Source: Lutimaribacter_A marinistellae (GTDB lineage Bacteria; Pseudomonadota; Alphaproteobacteria; Rhodobacterales; Rhodobacteraceae). Taken from it: 64,000 bases of DNA. The translations under genes and the position numbers were made by a program. Under the pieces are notes generated by a model. It did no database searches. It was not told the origin of the DNA and worked only from the letters and a program-made list of their open reading frames with translations. Position 1 is the first letter of the stretch. Each line of letters opens with the position of its first letter. Positions 25,608 through 34,823 of this stretch are shown one piece after another. Location: NCBI RefSeq assembly GCF_042648365.1, contig NZ_JBHRXI010000015.1, positions 1-64,000 of the forward strand, written 5' to 3'.

Positions 25608-26852
25608 ATGAATATTTCCCGCAGAAATTTCGTACTTGGCACAACGGCTCTGACACTCGCCGCACCCGCCACGATCGGGCGTGCGCAAACAGACGCGATC
25701 AAGTTCGCATCAATTCTCGACCTGTCCGGCGGCCTCGACATTTACGGCGCACCCATGGCCGAGACGACGAAGATGGCCATCGAGGACATCAACGCCGCCG
25801 GCGGTCTGTTGGGGCGCGAGGTGGAACTGACGCTGTATGATGCGCAGTCCACCATCCAGTTCTACACCCAGTACGCCACGCAGGCGGCGGCAGGTGACCG
25901 TGCGCATACGGTACATGCAGGGATCACCTCGGCCTCGCGCGAGGCTATCCGGCCCACGCTGTCGCGCTTTCAGACGCTCTATTTCTACAACGTGCAATAC
26001 GAAGGTGGTGTATGCGATTACAACAACTTCTGCACCGGTTCGACCCCGGCACAGACCGTGGCAAAGGTTGTGCCCTATGCCATGAACAAATGGGGCAAGA
26101 AGGTCTATATCGTGGCGGCCGACTATAACTATGGCCAGATCACTGCGCAGTGGATGCAGAAATTCGTGGCCGAGAATGGCGGCGAGACGCTCGATGTCGA
26201 ATTCTTCCCGCTGGACGTCACCAATTTCGGCCCGACCATCAACAAGATCCAGACCGCAAAGCCGGACTTCGTGATCTCGGCGCTGGTGGGCGGCGCGCAC
26301 GTGTCCTTCTACAGGCAATACGCCGCCGCGGGCATGATGCAGGACATCCCGATCGCATCGACCACTTTTGGTGTCGGGAACGAGCAAACCCTGATCTCTG
26401 CCGAGGAAGGCGACGGCATTCTCGCGTCATACGGTTATTTCGAAGCTGCCGACAATCCGGTGAACGCGGCGTTCCTTGAAAAACTCAAGGCCAAGCTGGG
26501 GGATGATGCGCCGGTGATGAACGAGCTTGCAATCCGGTCCTACGAAGGTGCGATGCTTTGGGCCGAGGCGGTCAAGGCGGCAGATACTGCGGACCGTGAA
26601 CCGGTTATCGAGGCGCTGCGCTCGGGGCTGAGCTACGATGGGCCGTCCGGGACGGTGACCATCGACTCGCAGACCAACCACTGCTCGATGAACGTCTATA
26701 TCGGCGAGCTGAAAGATCAGAAATGGAACATCGTCGAAAGCTACGAGGCGCAGCCTCCGGCCGATACGGCGCTGGTCTGTGACCTCAATGCCAACCCGAA
26801 CCAGTCCGCCTTCCTGTTCGAAAACGGGCTTGAAGCTGCGGGCATCAAGTAA
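25608..26852 (+). CDS. Amide/urea-type ABC transporter substrate-binding protein
   Basis: 414 residues from ATG 25608 (AGGAG nine bases upstream; ATG 25599 sits on the ribosome site). The leader has a twin-arginine motif, SRRNFVLG, followed by a hydrophobic stretch and ATIGRAQ, so export is probably by Tat. The mature protein matches the AmiC/FmdD/UrtA branch of family 5 binding proteins (LSGGLDIYGAPMAETTKMAIEDIN; YIVAADYNYGQ). It should bind a short amide or urea. A strong stem-loop (26862-26888) follows, then four transporter genes. Confidence 0.88.
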   Translation: MNISRRNFVLGTTALTLAAPATIGRAQTDAIKFASILDLSGGLDIYGAPMAETTKMAIEDINAAGGLLGREVELTLYDAQSTIQFYTQYATQAAAGDRAHTVHAGITSASREAIRPTLSRFQTLYFYNVQYEGGVCDYNNFCTGSTPAQTVAKVVPYAMNKWGKKVYIVAADYNYGQITAQWMQKFVAENGGETLDVEFFPLDVTNFGPTINKIQTAKPDFVISALVGGAHVSFYRQYAAAGMMQDIPIASTTFGVGNEQTLISAEEGDGILASYGYFEAADNPVNAAFLEKLKAKLGDDAPVMNELAIRSYEGAMLWAEAVKAADTADREPVIEALRSGLSYDGPSGTVTIDSQTNHCSMNVYIGELKDQKWNIVESYEAQPPADTALVCDLNANPNQSAFLFENGLEAAGIK

Positions 26853-26861
26853 GCGAAGCAT

Positions 26862-26888
26862 ACCGGTCCGGCGTCAAGCCGGACCGGT
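26862..26888 (+). other. Intercistronic stem-loop after the amide-binding protein gene
   Basis: ACCGGTCCGG (26862-26871) and CCGGACCGGT (26879-26888) form a perfect ten-pair stem with a seven-base loop. There is no T-run, and the permease gene starts 24 bases later. The position suggests message stabilisation. Confidence 0.6.
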
Positions 26889-26912
26889 CCTGGCCTTTCC
26901 CGGGAGACCGTC

Positions 26913-27782
26913 TTGGATCTTGTTCTCGCCGTCCTGTTTCAACTCGTCTACGTGATCGCGAACCTGGCGCTGATCAGCCTCGGCCTTGCGATCATCTTCG
27001 GGATGATGCGCGTCATCAATCTCGCCCACGGCGAATTTTTGATGGTTGGCGGCTACACGGTCGTTGTGGCCACCAATGCCGGGGTGAATATCTGGATCGC
27101 GATGTTGATCCTCGCACCGCTCGTGGTGGGCGTGATGGGGGTGATCGTTGAGCGGTTGCTGATCCGCTGGCTCTATGGCCGCATGGTCGACACGTTGCTG
27201 GCGACATGGGGCCTCTCGCTCTTGTTGATCGGCCTCGTGACCTCGATCTTCGGCGCATCGACCGCGACGACGATCAGCCCGCCGCTCGGCACGATCCGCA
27301 TCGGCGAATACTCGGCCTCGGGGTACGAGTTGTTCCTGATTGGTGTGACCATCGTGCTGTTCATCGCGGTCTACATGGTGCTGAAACTGACCAAGCTCGG
27401 ACTGGTCGCGCGCGGCACGATGCAGAACGCCGAGATGTCTTCGGCGCTGGGGGTGTCCACCTCGCGCATCTACATGATCACCTTCGGACTGGGAGCCGCC
27501 GTCACGGGACTGGCCGGGGGCCTGCTTGCGCCTGTGACCGGCGTTCTGCCGACCATCGGCGCGACCTATATCGCCAAGGCTTTCATCACCGTGATTTCGG
27601 GCGGAGCCTCGATCCTTGCCGGAACCGCGACGGGATCAGTGCTGCTTGGAGGCATCAACGGTGTGTTTTCGTTTCTTGCAGGGCCGACGCTGGGTGAGGT
27701 CGCCCTGCTGGTCGCGGCCATCGTCCTGCTGCGCCTGATGCCGCGCGGGATTACCGGGCGGTTCTTCCGCAAATCGCTATGA
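26913..27782 (+). CDS. Amide/urea-type ABC transporter permease (LivH/UrtB family)
   Basis: 289 residues, about eight hydrophobic segments, with the LivH hallmark INLAHGEFLMVGGY near residue 35 and the late ITVISGGASILAGTATGSVLLGG segment. It starts at TTG 26913 with CGGGAG seven bases upstream. It pairs with the LivM-type permease encoded next (four-base overlap). The FmdE/UrtB assignment over a branched-chain amino acid role rests on the binding protein and the adjacent amidases. Confidence 0.88.
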   Translation: MDLVLAVLFQLVYVIANLALISLGLAIIFGMMRVINLAHGEFLMVGGYTVVVATNAGVNIWIAMLILAPLVVGVMGVIVERLLIRWLYGRMVDTLLATWGLSLLLIGLVTSIFGASTATTISPPLGTIRIGEYSASGYELFLIGVTIVLFIAVYMVLKLTKLGLVARGTMQNAEMSSALGVSTSRIYMITFGLGAAVTGLAGGLLAPVTGVLPTIGATYIAKAFITVISGGASILAGTATGSVLLGGINGVFSFLAGPTLGEVALLVAAIVLLRLMPRGITGRFFRKSL

Positions 27783-28834
27783 ACACGAACTCGACCCTTC
27801 GCAGCATGCGCCCGGTGCTGATCTTCGCGCTGATCGGCTTGGTATTCATGTTTACCGCGCCTTACGTGCTGCAGCTTTTCACGATCATCAACCTGACAAC
27901 GGCCATTGCACTTGCCGTACTCGCTCTGAGCCTTGCACTTGTCTGGGGTTATGGCGGTATCCTGTGTTTTGGGCAGGTCGCGTTCTTCGGCCTCGGTGCG
28001 TATGCCTACACCATTGCCGCGATCAATTTCGGCGGCTCGACATGGGCCATCCTCGTGGCAATCCTGGTCGCCTCGGCCTTTGCGGCGCTGCTGGGTTACT
28101 TCATGTTCTTCGGGCGCGTCTCGGACGTCTATCTCGGGGTGATCACACTCACCGTGACGCTGATCTTCTTTTCTTTGATCCGCCGCACATCCGGGCCGGA
28201 ATACAAGATAGGCAATGCGCTTCTCGGCGGTTTCAATGGGATCACCTCGCCGCCTCTGAACCTGCCGTGGAACTCGTCATCGTTCCTTTTCCCCGAGCAG
28301 GTGTTCTACGTTGCGATGGCCGCGCTGATACTTTGTTACGTGTTCTGCGGCTGGCTGGTGACCACCCATTTCGGACGTGTCTGTGTCAGCATCCGGGAGA
28401 ACGAGTTGCGCGCCGAGCTTCTTGGCTATGACTCGCGCCTCTACAAGCTGGGCATCTTTACCATTTCCGCCGGGATTGCAGCGATCGGCGGGGTTCTGTT
28501 CTGCAACGGGGTCGGGCGGATCACGCCGGACGTGTTCAACCTTTACAACGCGGCGCTGACCATCATCTGGGTTATCGTCGGAGGGCGCGGTACCCTGATC
28601 GGGCCGATCGTGGCGACCTTTGGGCTGTTCTACCTGACCGCCTCTCTGGGCGGGCAGACGGTGCTGAACAACAACCTCGTCCTTGGCATCATCCTGATCT
28701 TCTTCGTGCTGTTCGTGCCGAAAGGCATCGCTCCGACGATCGTCGACTGGTACGCGGCGCGGCGCAAGCCAAAGACACGTAGCCGTCGCCGCAGGGGACG
28801 CAGCCGCCGCGCCCAAGGGTCGGCAGACGCATGA
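27779..28834 (+). CDS. Amide/urea-type ABC transporter permease (LivM/UrtC family)
   Basis: 351 residues. Hydrophobic throughout, with LivM features GYGGILCFGQVAFFGLGAYAY near residue 60 and a WVIVGGRGTLIGPIVATF stretch near 265. The C-terminus ends in an unusual basic tail rich in Arg (RRKPKTRSRRRRGRSRR). It overlaps both neighbours by four bases (ATGA), so permeases and ATPases are made as a tightly coupled set. Confidence 0.88.
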   Translation: MNTNSTLRSMRPVLIFALIGLVFMFTAPYVLQLFTIINLTTAIALAVLALSLALVWGYGGILCFGQVAFFGLGAYAYTIAAINFGGSTWAILVAILVASAFAALLGYFMFFGRVSDVYLGVITLTVTLIFFSLIRRTSGPEYKIGNALLGGFNGITSPPLNLPWNSSSFLFPEQVFYVAMAALILCYVFCGWLVTTHFGRVCVSIRENELRAELLGYDSRLYKLGIFTISAGIAAIGGVLFCNGVGRITPDVFNLYNAALTIIWVIVGGRGTLIGPIVATFGLFYLTASLGGQTVLNNNLVLGIILIFFVLFVPKGIAPTIVDWYAARRKPKTRSRRRRGRSRRAQGSADA

Positions 28835-29565
28835 GCAGGCGGCGGGACAGACGTGAGGTGATCGTCGAGACGCGCGGGCTGTCGATGCATTTCGGCGGCG
28901 TCCGGGCGGTCGACCAGGTCGATTTCACGCTTTACGACAAGGAATTGCGCTGCCTGATCGGGCCGAACGGCGCGGGCAAGTCGACATTCTTCAAATGCCT
29001 CACCGGGCAGCTTTTACCTACGGCGGGCGAGATCACGATTCGGGGCGACACGACGACCGGCTACGAACCACACGAGGTGGCAGGCCTCGGCGTGGGGATC
29101 AAGACACAGGTCCCCAACGTGTTCGACGGTTTGTCAGTGTCTGAGAACATCTGGCTTTCGGCCCGGCGCTGGCACGGTGCACGCCGCGCAACGGCTTTGA
29201 CTGCGGACACTATCGAACGGCTTCGCCTCGGCGATATCAGGCGTGACGTCGTGGGCAGGCTTGCACACGGGCAGCGCCAATGGGTCGAACTTGGCATGGT
29301 CATCGCTGCCGAGCCGTGGCTGGTGCTACTTGACGAGCCCGCCGCCGGCATGACCCACGAAGAGACGGCCCGTACAGCGGAACTGATCCGTGAGATCAAC
29401 GAGAGCGCGGCGCTCATCGTGGTTGAACATGACATGCAGTTCATTCGCATGATCTCGCAGCAGGTGACGCTGTTTCATGAAGGGCAGATCCTGATGGAAG
29501 ACACGATGGAAGCGATCTCGGCCGATAAGCGCGCCCGCGAAGTCTATCTGGGAAGCCAGGCATGA
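28831..29565 (+). CDS. Amide/urea-type ABC transporter ATP-binding protein (LivG/UrtD family)
   Basis: 244 residues. Walker A GPNGAGKST near residue 45, a degenerate signature (LAHGQRQWVELGM, near 145) of the kind seen in UrtD proteins, Walker B LVLLDEPAAGM near 170 and switch His in VVEHDMQF near 201. It powers uptake together with the ATPase half of the next protein. It is coupled to both neighbours by four-base overlaps. Confidence 0.9.
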   Translation: MSRRRDRREVIVETRGLSMHFGGVRAVDQVDFTLYDKELRCLIGPNGAGKSTFFKCLTGQLLPTAGEITIRGDTTTGYEPHEVAGLGVGIKTQVPNVFDGLSVSENIWLSARRWHGARRATALTADTIERLRLGDIRRDVVGRLAHGQRQWVELGMVIAAEPWLVLLDEPAAGMTHEETARTAELIREINESAALIVVEHDMQFIRMISQQVTLFHEGQILMEDTMEAISADKRAREVYLGSQA

Positions 29566-31949
29566 GCGCGCTGCTGACCATCAAGGGCCTGCGTGCCGGA
29601 TACGGGCGCGTCCCGGTGCTGCATGGCATCGATTTGGAGGTGCAGGACGGCGAAATTCTCGGCGTGCTCGGGCATAACGGCATGGGCAAGACGACCTTGC
29701 TCAAGACGATCATGGGAATCGTGCCGGCCAACGGCGGGGTAATGGATTTCGACGGCGAGGACCTGATCCCGCTTCGGTCCTCGCGCCGTGCCCAGCTGGG
29801 GATCGGATATGTGCCACAGGGCCGGGGTATTTTCCCCAATCTCAGCGTGCGGGACAATCTTCGCATGGGGGTGGCTGCGCATCAGATGGATGAGCAGGAG
29901 GCCATTGATCAGGTGCTGGAGGATTTCCCTCGGCTCGAACGCCTGCTCGACCGCGATGGCGGTGCGCTTTCGGGGGGCGAGCAGCAGCTTTTGGCGCTGG
30001 CACGGTGCCTTATCTCGGATCCGGATCTGATCCTGCTCGACGAACCCACCGAGGGCATCCAGCCTTCGATCATCGATGAGATCGTCGATCTTCTGAAATC
30101 GCTCAATGAGCGTATCGGTATTTCGATCATTCTGGTCGAACAGAGCCTTGATTTCATCACGGCCCTGTCCGACCGCGTCTTGCTGATCCAGAAGGGCGCC
30201 ATCGCCGGCGAGGTTTCTGGATCGGAAACCGCCAACCCGGCGTTGATCGAGGAATTCACCGGTCTTGGCGCCTCGGGGGGCGTTGCCCCGCACACCGCCC
30301 ATGCCCCGAAACTGCCCGGTAAGGGTAGGGCGGCGGCGACCGCACCCGCCCCGGACATATCGGCCGAAATGCCGCGCAGCCCCGCCGCCCCGCGGGACAT
30401 GGCGCCGGCCACTCTGACGGAAAGGATGTCGTACATGACTGTCCAACGCCCCACGCATGCGCAGATGAAGGAAGTCGTCGCCGAGCTTGGCATGCACATG
30501 TCCGACGCGCGCATCCAGGAGTTCCTCGACGTGATGCAGGGCACGCTCGACGCCTATGACGTGGTCGACAGCCTGCCGGATTATCTGCCCCCCGTGCTTT
30601 ACCCGCGCACCTCGGGTTATCGGCCCACGCCCGAGGAAAACCCGATGAATGCCTGGTACGTGAAGACCGAGATCAAAGGCGCCCCACGTGGCCCGTTGCA
30701 GGGCAAGACGGTGGCAATCAAGGATAACGTCTGCGTGGCCGGCGTCCCCATGATGAATGGAGCCTCGACGCTGAAAGGCTATACCCCCGATCTTGACGCG
30801 ACCATCGTCACGCGGCTGCTCGACGCGGGTGCAACGATCTCTGGCAAGGCCCATTGCGAGTACTTCTGCCTTTCCGGCGGATCGCACACCAACGCGACAG
30901 GACCGGTCCACAACCCGCACAAACACGGCCATTCGGCGGGCGGGTCGTCGTCCGGCTCGGGCGCGCTTGTGGGGGCGGGCGAGGTCGACATGGCTATCGG
31001 TGGCGATCAGGGCGGCTCGATCCGGATGCCATCGTCCTTCTGCGGCTGTTACGGAATGAAGCCCACCCATGGGCTGGTGCCCTATTCCGGGGTCATGCCT
31101 ATCGAGACCACCATCGACCATGCGGGCCCAATGACACAGAACGTCATGGACAATGCACTCATGCTCGAAGTTCTTGCCGGAGCGGACGGGCTGGACCCGC
31201 GCCAGTACGACGTCAAGACTGACCGTTATACCGCGGCCGTGTCGCGCGGGGTGTCCGGGCTGCGAATCGGCGTGATCAAGGAGGGTTTCGGGCAGGCCGG
31301 AGCCGAAGCGGATGTGAACGACAAGGTCCGTACCGCAGCCGAGACACTGCGCCGCCTCGGCGCCAGCGTCGACGAGATATCGGTTCCATGGCACCTGCAC
31401 GGCGTGGCGATCTGGACGCCCATCGCGCTGGAAGGTCTGACCCAGCAGATGATGCTTGGGAACGGGATGGGTACCGGCTGGAAGGGTCTGCACACAACCT
31501 CGCTGCTGGAATACCATTCAAACTGGCGTTCGCGCGCGGATGAGCTGTCCGACACGCTGAAAATCTCGATGCTGATCGGACAGTATCACCTCAAGCATAC
31601 TCGTGGGCGCTACTATTCCAAGGCGCAGAACCTGTCGCGGCAATTGACGGATGAGTTCAACAAGGTTTTCGCCTCTTATGACCTGCTGCTCACTCCGACG
31701 ACGCCGATGAAGGCGCCGCCGATCCCGCCCGCGGATTCCTCGCTGGAATTGTGGTGTCAGCGCGCCTTCGAGATGATCACCAACACAGCGCCCTTCGACG
31801 TGACCGGCCACCCGGCCATGTCGGTGCCGTGCGGGATGAGCGACGGACTTCCAGTGGGGTTGCAGATCATCGGTCGCCGATACGAGGAATCGACGATTTA
31901 CCGCGCTGCGGGCGCTTTCGAGCAGGCCGGCGACTGGCGCTACATGTAA
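29562..31949 (+). CDS. Fusion: LivF/UrtE-type ABC ATPase + amidase-signature enzyme
   Basis: A single uninterrupted frame of 795 residues. Residues 1-237 are a complete UrtE/LivF ATPase (Walker A 37-45 GHNGMGKTT, signature LSGGE 136-140, Walker B LILLDEP 156-162). Residues about 238-288 are an Ala/Pro-rich linker. Residues about 292-795 are an amidase-signature enzyme with catalytic Lys K387 (VAIKDN), cis-Ser near S463 (HSAGGSSSGSG) and nucleophile near S486 (GDQGGS). The amidase half resembles the enantioselective amidases of nitrile degradation. An internal ATG at 30435 is preceded by GGAAAGG, so a free amidase may also be made. The fusion would tether amide hydrolysis to the cytoplasmic face of the importer. 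Confidence 0.88.
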   Translation: MSALLTIKGLRAGYGRVPVLHGIDLEVQDGEILGVLGHNGMGKTTLLKTIMGIVPANGGVMDFDGEDLIPLRSSRRAQLGIGYVPQGRGIFPNLSVRDNLRMGVAAHQMDEQEAIDQVLEDFPRLERLLDRDGGALSGGEQQLLALARCLISDPDLILLDEPTEGIQPSIIDEIVDLLKSLNERIGISIILVEQSLDFITALSDRVLLIQKGAIAGEVSGSETANPALIEEFTGLGASGGVAPHTAHAPKLPGKGRAAATAPAPDISAEMPRSPAAPRDMAPATLTERMSYMTVQRPTHAQMKEVVAELGMHMSDARIQEFLDVMQGTLDAYDVVDSLPDYLPPVLYPRTSGYRPTPEENPMNAWYVKTEIKGAPRGPLQGKTVAIKDNVCVAGVPMMNGASTLKGYTPDLDATIVTRLLDAGATISGKAHCEYFCLSGGSHTNATGPVHNPHKHGHSAGGSSSGSGALVGAGEVDMAIGGDQGGSIRMPSSFCGCYGMKPTHGLVPYSGVMPIETTIDHAGPMTQNVMDNALMLEVLAGADGLDPRQYDVKTDRYTAAVSRGVSGLRIGVIKEGFGQAGAEADVNDKVRTAAETLRRLGASVDEISVPWHLHGVAIWTPIALEGLTQQMMLGNGMGTGWKGLHTTSLLEYHSNWRSRADELSDTLKISMLIGQYHLKHTRGRYYSKAQNLSRQLTDEFNKVFASYDLLLTPTTPMKAPPIPPADSSLELWCQRAFEMITNTAPFDVTGHPAMSVPCGMSDGLPVGLQIIGRRYEESTIYRAAGAFEQAGDWRYM
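30419..30437 (+). promoter_or_regulatory. Internal ribosome-binding site and start codon within the fusion gene
   Basis: GGAAAGG (30419-30425) lies nine bases before an in-frame ATG at 30435 (Met 292), exactly at the linker/amidase boundary. It looks like the retained translation start of a once separate amidase gene. Whether it is used is unknown. Confidence 0.45.
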
Positions 31950-31967
31950 CAGGGGGGGAGCGCGCAC

Positions 31968-33662
31968 TTGACCCGGCCCATCGATGGTCTGTCCCACGTG
32001 CGTGGCAGCACCGAGCGCCCTCTGCTCGATGCGACGATTCCGGGCTTTCTCGGGGAGGTGTGTCGCCGTCATGGCGACCGGACGGCGTGCGTCTTCTGGC
32101 GGCACGGGGTGCGTTGGAGCTATGCCGACCTGGCCCGCAAGGTTGATCAACTGGCGGCGGGTCTGCTCGCCATCGGGGTCTACAAGGGGGACCGGGTCGG
32201 CATCTGGGCACCGAACTGCCCGCAATGGGTTCTGGTGCAGTTCGCCACGGCGCGAATTGGTGCAATCATGGTCAACATCAACCCGTCCTATAAACAGGAG
32301 GAGCTGGCGCACGCCCTGCGCACCGCAGGGGTAAGCACGCTGATCACCGCAGAGGGTCACCGCGATGCGGATTATCTTGCGATGCTGCGTGCATTGTCGC
32401 CGGAACTGGCCCGCGCCCGCCCGGGCAACCTGCGCAGCGCCGCCTTACCGGAACTGCGCCGGGTGGTTCACCTGGGCGTCGAGGGCAGGGCGGGCATGTA
32501 CCGTTTCGACGAGGTGATGGCGCTGGGCACGTCCGGCAAACGGGCGCGGCTGGACGCAATCACTGTCGGCCTCGGTCCCCATGATGCGATCAACATCCAG
32601 TTCACGTCCGGGACCACGGGCGCTCCCAAAGGCGCAACGCTGAGCCACCACAATGTCTTGAATAACGCGATTTCGGTCGCCCGCACCATGCGGCTTGCGC
32701 CGGGTGATGCGCTGTGCATCCCAGTGCCGCTCTATCATTGCTTCGGCATGGTGCTCGGGGTGCTCGCCGCCGCGTCATATGGCGTCAAGATGGTGTTCCC
32801 CGACGAGGGCTTCGATGCCCGGTCGACGCTGCGCGCCCTGCAGGACGAGCGCTGTACCGCCGTGCACGGCGTGCCGACGATGTTCTCAGCCATGCTCGAC
32901 GACCCGGATTTCGCAAGGTTTGATCTGCGCAGTCTTCGTACCGGCATCATGGCGGGCGCACCATGTCCCGAACCGCTGATGCGCAGGGTCATGCAGCAGA
33001 TGCATTGCGACGAGATCACCATTGCCTATGGCATGACGGAAACCAGCCCGGTCTCGTTCCAGACGGCGCCGGACGACCCGCTGGAGCGGCGCGTTGCCAG
33101 CGTGGGGCGGATTGGACCCCACGTAGAGGTGCGCATTACCGACAAGGACGGCGCTGTTCTGCCGGTAGGTCAGGAGGGCGAGGTGCAAACCCGCGGCTAT
33201 CTGGTGATGAAAGGGTATTGGGGCGATCCGGAACGGACCTCCGAGGTCTTGCAGGACGGCTGGATGCACACCGGCGATCTCGGTGTGATCGACGAGGATG
33301 GCTATGCCAAGATCACGGGACGTGCCGGCGACATGCTGATCCGGGGCGGAGAGAACATTTATCCCGCCGAGGTGGAAACGGTGCTGCTTACCCATCCCGG
33401 TATCGCGCAGGCGCAGGTATTCGGAGTTCCGGATGAACGCTTCGGCGAGGAGGTCGCGGCGTGGATCATTCCGCGCCCTCACGCATCGCTAAGCGCCGAG
33501 GATCTGCAGGTGTGGTGCAGGGACCGCATGGCGCGTTTCAAGGTGCCGCGCCATATCCGCTTCGACTCCGAAATGCCGCTTACCGCAACGGGCAAGGCAC
33601 AGAAATTCCGCATGTCGCAGATATTGCATCAGGAACTTGCCAGCAAAAAGACGAGCAGGTGA
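31968..33662 (+). CDS. AMP-forming acyl-CoA synthetase, medium-chain type
   Basis: 564 residues. P-loop FTSGTTGAPKGAT near residue 212, YGMTETSPVSF near 354, TGDLGVIDEDGY near 438, hinge GRAGDMLIRGGENIYP near 454 and catalytic Lys in LTATGKAQKFRM near 545. TTG 31968 is chosen because AGGGGGGGAG lies seven bases upstream. It is 18 bp from the fusion gene and would convert the acid released by the amidases to its CoA ester. It ends back-to-back with the convergent fmdA-like gene with no gap. Chain length is a guess from similarity to medium-chain synthetases. Confidence 0.87.
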   Translation: MTRPIDGLSHVRGSTERPLLDATIPGFLGEVCRRHGDRTACVFWRHGVRWSYADLARKVDQLAAGLLAIGVYKGDRVGIWAPNCPQWVLVQFATARIGAIMVNINPSYKQEELAHALRTAGVSTLITAEGHRDADYLAMLRALSPELARARPGNLRSAALPELRRVVHLGVEGRAGMYRFDEVMALGTSGKRARLDAITVGLGPHDAINIQFTSGTTGAPKGATLSHHNVLNNAISVARTMRLAPGDALCIPVPLYHCFGMVLGVLAAASYGVKMVFPDEGFDARSTLRALQDERCTAVHGVPTMFSAMLDDPDFARFDLRSLRTGIMAGAPCPEPLMRRVMQQMHCDEITIAYGMTETSPVSFQTAPDDPLERRVASVGRIGPHVEVRITDKDGAVLPVGQEGEVQTRGYLVMKGYWGDPERTSEVLQDGWMHTGDLGVIDEDGYAKITGRAGDMLIRGGENIYPAEVETVLLTHPGIAQAQVFGVPDERFGEEVAAWIIPRPHASLSAEDLQVWCRDRMARFKVPRHIRFDSEMPLTATGKAQKFRMSQILHQELASKKTSR

Positions 33663-34601
33663 TCAATCGAGGACGATCTTCGGAAAGTAGAACGAAACCG
33701 TCCAGTTTGGCATGTCAACGATCTCGCTGATCCGAAGATCGCCGCAGACCGAGCACAGCATGTAAGCGTCCACGGGGGTCATTTGGGTGGTGGCGCAAAG
33801 CCAGTCGATCATGCCCGAGACCGCATCGCGCGCCGCGCGCATCAGGTCAGGCCCGATCCCGGTCGTGACCTTGTAGCCCTTGGCATCGAAATGCCGGGTT
33901 ACCGGCCCGTTGGTTTCGAAACGAGGGAAGGGCAGGCGGGCATCCTTGATGATGTCGATCTTGACCGACACGACCATCGGGCTTTCGATTGCCGTGCCGC
34001 AAATCTCGCCATCGCCCTGCGCGGCATGGGTATCCCCGAGTGACAGCAAGCCGCCCGCGACCTCGACCGGCAGGTAGAGCGTCGTACCGACGCAATTGTC
34101 CCGGATATCGAAATTGCCGCCAACCCGTCTCGGCGGAACGATGGAATGCGCGCCCGGTTCCACCGGTGCCAGACCGACTGTCCCGGCGAAGGGTTTCATC
34201 GGGACCTTGCCGCCGGGACCATAGAGGGCGGGCGCCATCGAAACGGCATCGTACATCCAGATATGCAGCGCCGGATCCGGGAACTGGTCGGCGAGCAGGC
34301 CGAACCCAGGAATATTCGCCGTCCAGCCCCAGCCCGAGGGTTTGAAATCGAGGAACGTCACCGCTACGGCATCGCCCGGTTCGGCCCCTTCAACATGGAT
34401 CGGTCCGGTCACCGGGTTCACCTTATCGAAGTCGAGCCGTTCGAGGTCGAGCAGCGATGCGCCGGGGCCCAGTTGTCCGCAGGAAGCATCGATCGTTTCG
34501 ATCTCGACGGTCTGACCCGGCTTGATGCTGAGAACCGGATCCAGCCGGTTATCCCAGCCGAAATGATGCTGATGCTTATGGATGGTGTGATTGCATTGCA
34601 T
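33663..34601 (-). CDS. fmdA: Acetamidase/formamidase family protein
   Basis: 312 residues starting at ATG 34601 (GGGAGAG seven bases upstream). Family features include HHFGWDNRLDPVLSIKPGQ, HVEGAEPGDAVAVTFLD, HTHAAQGDGE-type SLGDTHAAQGDGEICG and the late CSVCGDLRISEIVD. It hydrolyses formamide or acetamide to ammonia and the acid in the cytoplasm. In Methylophilus the fmd genes pair such an enzyme with an FmdDEF-type amide importer, which is the situation here. The frame stays open far upstream, but that part is antisense to the next amidase gene. Confidence 0.88.
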   Translation of the reverse strand: MQCNHTIHKHQHHFGWDNRLDPVLSIKPGQTVEIETIDASCGQLGPGASLLDLERLDFDKVNPVTGPIHVEGAEPGDAVAVTFLDFKPSGWGWTANIPGFGLLADQFPDPALHIWMYDAVSMAPALYGPGGKVPMKPFAGTVGLAPVEPGAHSIVPPRRVGGNFDIRDNCVGTTLYLPVEVAGGLLSLGDTHAAQGDGEICGTAIESPMVVSVKIDIIKDARLPFPRFETNGPVTRHFDAKGYKVTTGIGPDLMRAARDAVSGMIDWLCATTQMTPVDAYMLCSVCGDLRISEIVDMPNWTVSFYFPKIVLD

Positions 34602-34823
34602 GCCGACGCTCTCCCTAACGGAACAATACCAGCATCCGGGCCGCCTCTTGGCAAGCGCGCAACGCGGATGGTGCGCGACAAGGGGTGCTTGTTGCCCAAT
34701 CGCGAAGCGAAGAACGGATTTGGAGAGCCAAATGATGCACGGCCGATTGGACAAATGAGGGACAGTCGCGGAAACTGATCCAAGGACGTGCCCTGTGCGA
34801 TCTCGGGTATTGAAAGGAAGATC

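Noticed and set aside
23916..25688. 590-codon - strand frame opposite the flotillin gene
   Set aside because: Mirror image of the repetitive Glu/Ala coiled-coil codons; no start signal or recognisable product.
29544..31517. 657-codon - strand frame opposite the ATPase-amidase fusion
   Set aside because: Antisense to a gene with complete catalytic motifs; no ribosome site and no similarity.
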